Shown here piece by piece: positions 6,318 through 7,166 of a stretch of 7,166 nt of DNA. The stretch spans positions 1-7,166 of the forward strand of contig DASYAE010000125.1 in the NCBI GenBank assembly GCA_036501535.1, written 5' to 3'. The notes under the pieces were generated by a model, which was given only the letters and a program-made list of their open reading frames with translations, was not told the origin of the DNA and made no database searches. A program made the translations under genes and the position numbers. Position 1 is the stretch's first letter. Every line of letters starts with the position of its first letter. Origin of the DNA: DASYAE01 sp036501535 (GTDB taxonomy: Bacteria; Actinomycetota; Actinomycetes; Streptomycetales; Catenulisporaceae).

Positions 6318-6872
6318 CACGCCACCATCTCGGGGTAGGTGGGTTGCCACATCGCGTCCGGCACGGCTCGCACGACGTGATCGTGGGTAGGCCGGGCCAC
6401 ACCCTCCTCGGCCGCTTGCCGCACAACCGCGACCGCGACGGTGGCCGAGGTGGCGCGCAAGTTGGCCACTTCGGGCAGTAGCAGACGCGCCGGGGGTGGT
6501 GGTGTCGACCAGGCCAGCGACGGCCTCGGCGGCGGCGCGGATCATGCCTAGGGTGACGTGTTCGGCGCGGGCGACCACGGTGCCCAGCCCGCGGACGGGA
6601 TAGATCAGCGCATTGTTGGCCTGCCCGATCTTGTAGTGCACCCCGTGGTAGGCGACCGGCTCCCAGGGAGTGCCGGTGCCGATCAGCGCCCGGCCCTCGC
6701 TGCCCCGGACCAGGTCGGCTGGGTGCGCCTCGATCTTCTTGGTCGGGTTCGACAGCGGGAAAATCAGCGGCCGCTCCACCTGCGCATGGGTGAACACGGT
6801 GCCCCGGTTACGGATCGGGTCACGCAAAACCGCAACTCCACTAGACGTCATAGTCGTCTTGTCCGTGCTCAT
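6317..6872 (-). pseudogene. Internally deleted, frameshifted NAD-type malic enzyme gene
   Basis: Intact malic enzymes oxidatively decarboxylate malate to pyruvate and have about 550-570 residues in this type. Here ATG 6872 (AAGGAAAG at 6889-6882; an in-frame TAA at 6890-6888 excludes an earlier start) opens the N-terminus, with SSGVAVLRDPIRNRGTVFTH up to residue 30. It then passes directly, in frame, to VERPLIFPLSNPTKKIEAHP, which belongs near residue 400 of the family. Roughly 370-390 residues are gone, including the catalytic Tyr/Lys, metal ligands and most of the Rossmann domain. The C-terminal part continues with ALIGTGTPWEPV and IGQANNALIYP. Near 6485, after PGAS, the frame shifts by a net +1. 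The true frame resumes as LLLPEVANLRATSATVAVAV and finishes DAMWQPTYPEMVA with TGA 6319-6317. Two independent lesions make it a pseudogene. The stop overlaps the start of the fumarase-family fragment by one base. Confidence 0.85.
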
Positions 6873-7166
6873 GCTTTCCGTCTTTCCTTACAGCTGCCAT
6901 CGTGGACATGTCCTCCTGGGCCATCGTTTGGTTCCCTACCGCCGCGACGTTGCTGCCGACTAACGGCACGGCGAGATCACCCGATACCGGAGCGGACGCA
7001 CCAGGACGAGATTCCTTCTCGCTCCCAGTAAGCCTTCCTTCCGCCAACCCCTCGGCACATCACCGCCAGCCACCGACCCGGATCTGGTGCTACCCCGATT
7101 CCCCGGTACCTACTACCGGTAGCGCAGTGACCACGTGACCGCGGTGGTCGGGGTGCGCGCTGGTCG
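6873..7166. other. Upstream region of the malic enzyme remnant, no supported gene
   Basis: I find no protein family on either strand. On the minus strand a strong Shine-Dalgarno-like AGGAGG (6917-6912) precedes ATG 6909 by only two bases and ATG 6900 by eleven. The 22-codon frame from 6909 (MSTMAAVRKDGKHEHGQDDY, then DV) overlaps the malic enzyme start and ends at TAG 6843-6841, so it could be a leader peptide but looks accidental. A 10-base palindrome CTACCGGTAG lies at 7113-7122. This stretch probably held the promoter of the lost malic enzyme-fumarase operon; I could not define -35 and -10 boxes. Confidence 0.4.
7129..7149. repeat. Inverted repeat upstream of the malic enzyme remnant
   Basis: GACCAC at 7129-7134 and GTGGTC at 7144-7149 form six-base arms around nine bases. 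The second arm overlaps the 8-base palindrome ACCGCGGT (7138-7145), and CACGTG lies at 7132-7137. It could be an operator of the former malic enzyme operon, or a chance feature of GC-rich DNA near the window edge. Confidence 0.3.

Noticed and set aside
6558..7031. A 157-codon plus-strand open frame opposite the malic enzyme remnant
   Set aside because: Most of it is antisense to a clearly recognised malic enzyme C-terminus, and the rest has no recognisable similarity.
6841..7047. A 68-codon minus-strand open frame starting MAEGRLTGSEKESRP
   Set aside because: No family resemblance, no ribosome site at its first ATG, and it overlaps the malic enzyme start out of frame. Only the internal start near the AGGAGG seemed worth noting.
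1..7166. CRISPR array, tRNA, rRNA, insertion sequence or defence-system genes
   Set aside because: I looked for regular spaced repeats, terminal inverted repeats with transposase frames, and nuclease, helicase or reverse transcriptase motifs, and saw none.

Overview
The window is very GC-rich with strong G/C preference at third codon positions, GTG as well as ATG starts, and actinobacterial-type protein families. I read it as chromosomal DNA of a high-GC actinobacterium. A Pseudonocardiales-like host is possible, but the sequence does not prove it.

Layout. Positions 1-678 hold an 18-bp tandem repeat and, on the minus strand, a decayed toxin-antitoxin pair: a Phd/YefM-like antitoxin with two in-frame stops (412-678), followed with a 4-nt overlap by a RelE-like toxin broken by several frameshifts (152-415). 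Positions 679-1102 contain no gene I can support, only a weak hydrophobic-peptide frame and an interrupted palindrome just upstream of the next operon. Positions 1116-5437 hold the only clearly intact operon: hyuA-like (684 aa) and hyuB-like (755 aa) genes overlapping by one base. They encode the two large subunits of a hydantoinase / oxoprolinase / acetone-carboxylase-type ATP-dependent enzyme. The C-terminus of the HyuB-like protein looks like a fused copy of the small gamma subunit of acetone carboxylase, with its zinc-binding cysteines mostly lost.

Positions 5472-5672 hold a plus-strand fragment of a GAF-domain sensor protein with an internal stop. It converges on an apparently intact single-domain response regulator on the minus strand (5673-6059). 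Upstream of that, also on the minus strand, lie the wrecks of a two-gene operon. One is a malic enzyme (6317-6872) that has lost its middle two-thirds and carries a frameshift near its end. The other is the first 45 codons of a class II fumarase/aspartase-family gene (6183-6317), whose start overlaps the malic enzyme stop by one base. Together they would once have linked fumarate, malate and pyruvate. By coincidence of frame, the malic enzyme remnant, the fumarase remnant and the response regulator are joined in one 399-codon open frame (5673-6872), which automated annotation could mistake for a single protein.

Overall this is an intact two-gene catabolic or carboxylase operon surrounded on both sides by gene debris. 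The most interesting points are the gamma-like tail on the HyuB-like protein and the pattern of deletion and fusion around the response regulator. I see no CRISPR array, tRNA, rRNA, insertion sequence, or convincing undescribed defence system.
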